From NCBI GenBank assembly GCA_050313995.1, contig JBNPMM010000001.1: DNA of 64,000 bases. One strand, 5' to 3'. The position numbers and the translations under genes are program-made. Source of the stretch: JAUMWX01 sp023394215 (GTDB lineage: Bacteria; Bacillota; Clostridia; Tissierellales; Peptoniphilaceae). Shown here piece after piece: positions 62,539 through 64,000 of this stretch (position 1 is the stretch's first letter; every line of letters starts with the position of its first letter). Below the pieces are notes generated by a model, which saw only the letters and a program-made list of their open reading frames with translations, was not told where the DNA came from and did not search any database.

Positions 62539-64000
62539 TTACCTTACTGATTCTATTTGCAATTGTATACTGCTTCTTTCATTAAAAGTATTTTTATTTA
62601 GTTTATAGGCTATATCTATACTTTTACCGCTTAACTTTTCAGCATTTTTATATAAATCAATTCCATATTTATCCTTGATAAAACTATAAAACATATCTAT
62701 ATCAAATGAAATAGCCTGCATATTTACACCATTCATACCCAGTATAAACTTAAGGACGTTTTTGTTTTTACCCAATAGAGATGCCTGCAAAATTTCAAGA
62801 TTTTTACTTGCAAATATCGGTTCTTTATAACCATAACCGAATGGGCCTATTTTTTCTATCTCTTCCAAAAGAGAGAAAGATATTTGATTAAAATTAAGCG
62901 GAAAATCTATATCTATATTTTTGACAAAATCCGCTTGGGATAACTTGCTTTCTTCATTTAAAATTTTAGAAAAATCAGAGAGTTTATCTTTTTCCAGACT
63001 TAAACCGCATGCCATTTTGTGCCCCCCGAACGCCACGAAAAAGTCTCTGAATTTTGCTAAATTTTCATACATATTATAGGCATTTATAGACCTTCCCGAG
63101 CCCTTGACTATTTCTACACCGTCACTTTGAGCATCAGTAAAAACTATAACGGGTTTATTATACTTTTCTTTTATCCTGCCGGCGATTAAACCGCAAACAC
63201 TTTCGTGTATATCCTTATTATATAGGATTATTATATCATTTAGGTATAATTTTTCATCATTAATTTTATTAATTGAGTCTTCAAAACCCTCTTTTGTCAA
63301 AAGTTTTCTCTTGTTATTAAGTGAAATAAGTTCCCTTGCGTATTCTGTTACAACTTCTATATCATCTTCCAAAAAAAGTTCAACTCCAAGTTTTGCCGTA
63401 AAAATTCTACCGGATGCATTGATTATGGGTCCTATTATAAAACCTACGGTATAAATATCTACCTCCTTGTTAAAGGACAATTCATTTAGTAAAACCTTAA
63501 TCCCGAGATTGTCCGTATTATTTATTCGCTTAAGCCCCTCTATTACTATTATCCTGTTTTCATTTCTTATTTCCATCATATCGGATATAGTTCCCAAGGC
63601 CGCATATTGCAACAGGCTATGCAAAAGCCTTGCATCCAAATTTAGTTCAAAACCGTAAGTTTCAAACATGGCAGCAACAAGTTTATAGGCAACAACGGCT
63701 CCGCAAATTTTTTTGAAAGGATAAGTATCATCAAGCCTTTGAGGATTTATAACGGCATCAGCTTCCGGAAGGACCTGAATCCCATCTTTCATTATAACCT
63801 GATGGTGATCGGTTACTATTACTTTGATTCCTTTGTTTTTGGCATACTCAATGGCATCTATAGCGGCTATACCGTTGTCACAAGTTATAATCAACCCTAT
63901 ATTGTCCCTAAAACAATCATCAACTATGTTTTTGTTTATACCGTATCCGTCTTCTATTCTGTCCGGAATAGAATAAGAAATTTGATCGTAGAAATTACCG
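62539..64000 (-). CDS. recJ: Single-stranded-DNA exonuclease RecJ, 3' part of gene
   Basis: The frame is open to the right edge; about 487 codons are seen and the first ~80-100 residues are missing. Seen are YSIPDRIEDGYGIN, VTDHHQV (DHH motif), INASGRIF and FGGHKMACG (DHHA1), then an OB domain. RecJ digests single strands 5' to 3'. It is followed by relA, as in many Clostridia. Confidence 0.93.
   Translation of the reverse strand, partial: GNFYDQISYSIPDRIEDGYGINKNIVDDCFRDNIGLIITCDNGIAAIDAIEYAKNKGIKVIVTDHHQVIMKDGIQVLPEADAVINPQRLDDTYPFKKICGAVVAYKLVAAMFETYGFELNLDARLLHSLLQYAALGTISDMMEIRNENRIIVIEGLKRINNTDNLGIKVLLNELSFNKEVDIYTVGFIIGPIINASGRIFTAKLGVELFLEDDIEVVTEYARELISLNNKRKLLTKEGFEDSINKINDEKLYLNDIIILYNKDIHESVCGLIAGRIKEKYNKPVIVFTDAQSDGVEIVKGSGRSINAYNMYENLAKFRDFFVAFGGHKMACGLSLEKDKLSDFSKILNEESKLSQADFVKNIDIDFPLNFNQISFSLLEEIEKIGPFGYGYKEPIFASKNLEILQASLLGKNKNVLKFILGMNGVNMQAISFDIDMFYSFIKDKYGIDLYKNAEKLSGKSIDIAYKLNKNTFNERSSIQLQIESVR

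Noticed and set aside
1..64000. tRNA, rRNA or riboswitch genes
   Set aside because: I saw no cloverleaf ends, no rRNA sequence and no known riboswitch cores in the gaps; the gaps are short. A covariance search could still find a small RNA.

Overview
The window comes from a low-GC Gram-positive anaerobe of the Firmicutes. The AT-rich composition, the Clostridia-type miaB-mutS-mutL-miaA block, LPXTG-type surface anchoring, a LexA/YneA pair and a sepF/ylmH/lspA division cluster together suggest a Tissierellia/Peptoniphilaceae-like organism. That family assignment is inference, because no rRNA is present. The DNA falls into an accessory left quarter (about 1-16,880) and a housekeeping right part (about 16,888-64,000).

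Accessory region. After the 3' end of a VaFE-repeat surface adhesin come, all on the + strand, a ribbon-helix-helix (RHH) regulator, a RadC-like JAB protein flanked by two small related proteins, an ArdC-like antirestriction protein, SSB, a Panacea-like protein and a type IV secretion operon. The operon has a Maff2 pilin-like protein, a TrbL/VirB6-like channel protein, PrgI, a VirB4 ATPase, an M23 peptidase, a VirD4 coupling protein and a DUF4366 protein. A two-gene HipA-like kinase module with its own promoter interrupts it. The region closes with an oriT-like set of hairpins, a MobC-like protein and a MOBP relaxase. This is the conjugation half of an ICE of the Tn1549/CTn type. No integrase or complete end is visible, so the left end lies outside the window.

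The most unusual signal is in this element. Six copies of the palindrome GTGGTCATTTTGACCAC (arms conserved, centre AAA or TTT), nearly all followed directly by a terminator-like hairpin, stand 51-58 bases before the start codon of six successive genes (888, 2327, 3800, 4349, 6769, 7169). The layout is palindrome, terminator, ribosome binding site, start codon. It looks like a repeated attenuation or operator cassette, and the RHH protein encoded at the head of the operon is a natural candidate partner. A second unexplained locus follows the relaxase gene: two rightward promoters, a perfect 14-bp inverted repeat overlapping one of them, and about 140 bases of nested hairpins with no credible ORF. 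This is a candidate non-coding RNA or a structural end of the element.

Chromosomal region. From 16,888 on the genes are core functions: a small export protein, XerC-like recombinase, LexA diverging from a YneA-like division inhibitor through three LexA boxes, a lipid kinase and an ABC exporter operon. A long leftward series follows: mismatch repair and tRNA modification (miaB, mutS, mutL, miaA); S1, PlsC, CMP kinase, ScpA/ScpB; RecN, ArgR, isoprenoid synthesis, exonuclease VII, NusB, EF-P; a ComM-like ATPase, RluD, Ung, LspA, YlmH, SepF, YggS; GpsA, PlsY, Der, GlyA; and AspS, Dtd, RelA/SpoT and the 3' part of RecJ. Genes overlap or nearly abut, so long operons are likely. MutL lacks the recognisable endonuclease and zinc-site motifs of its family, which is notable because no MutH is seen.
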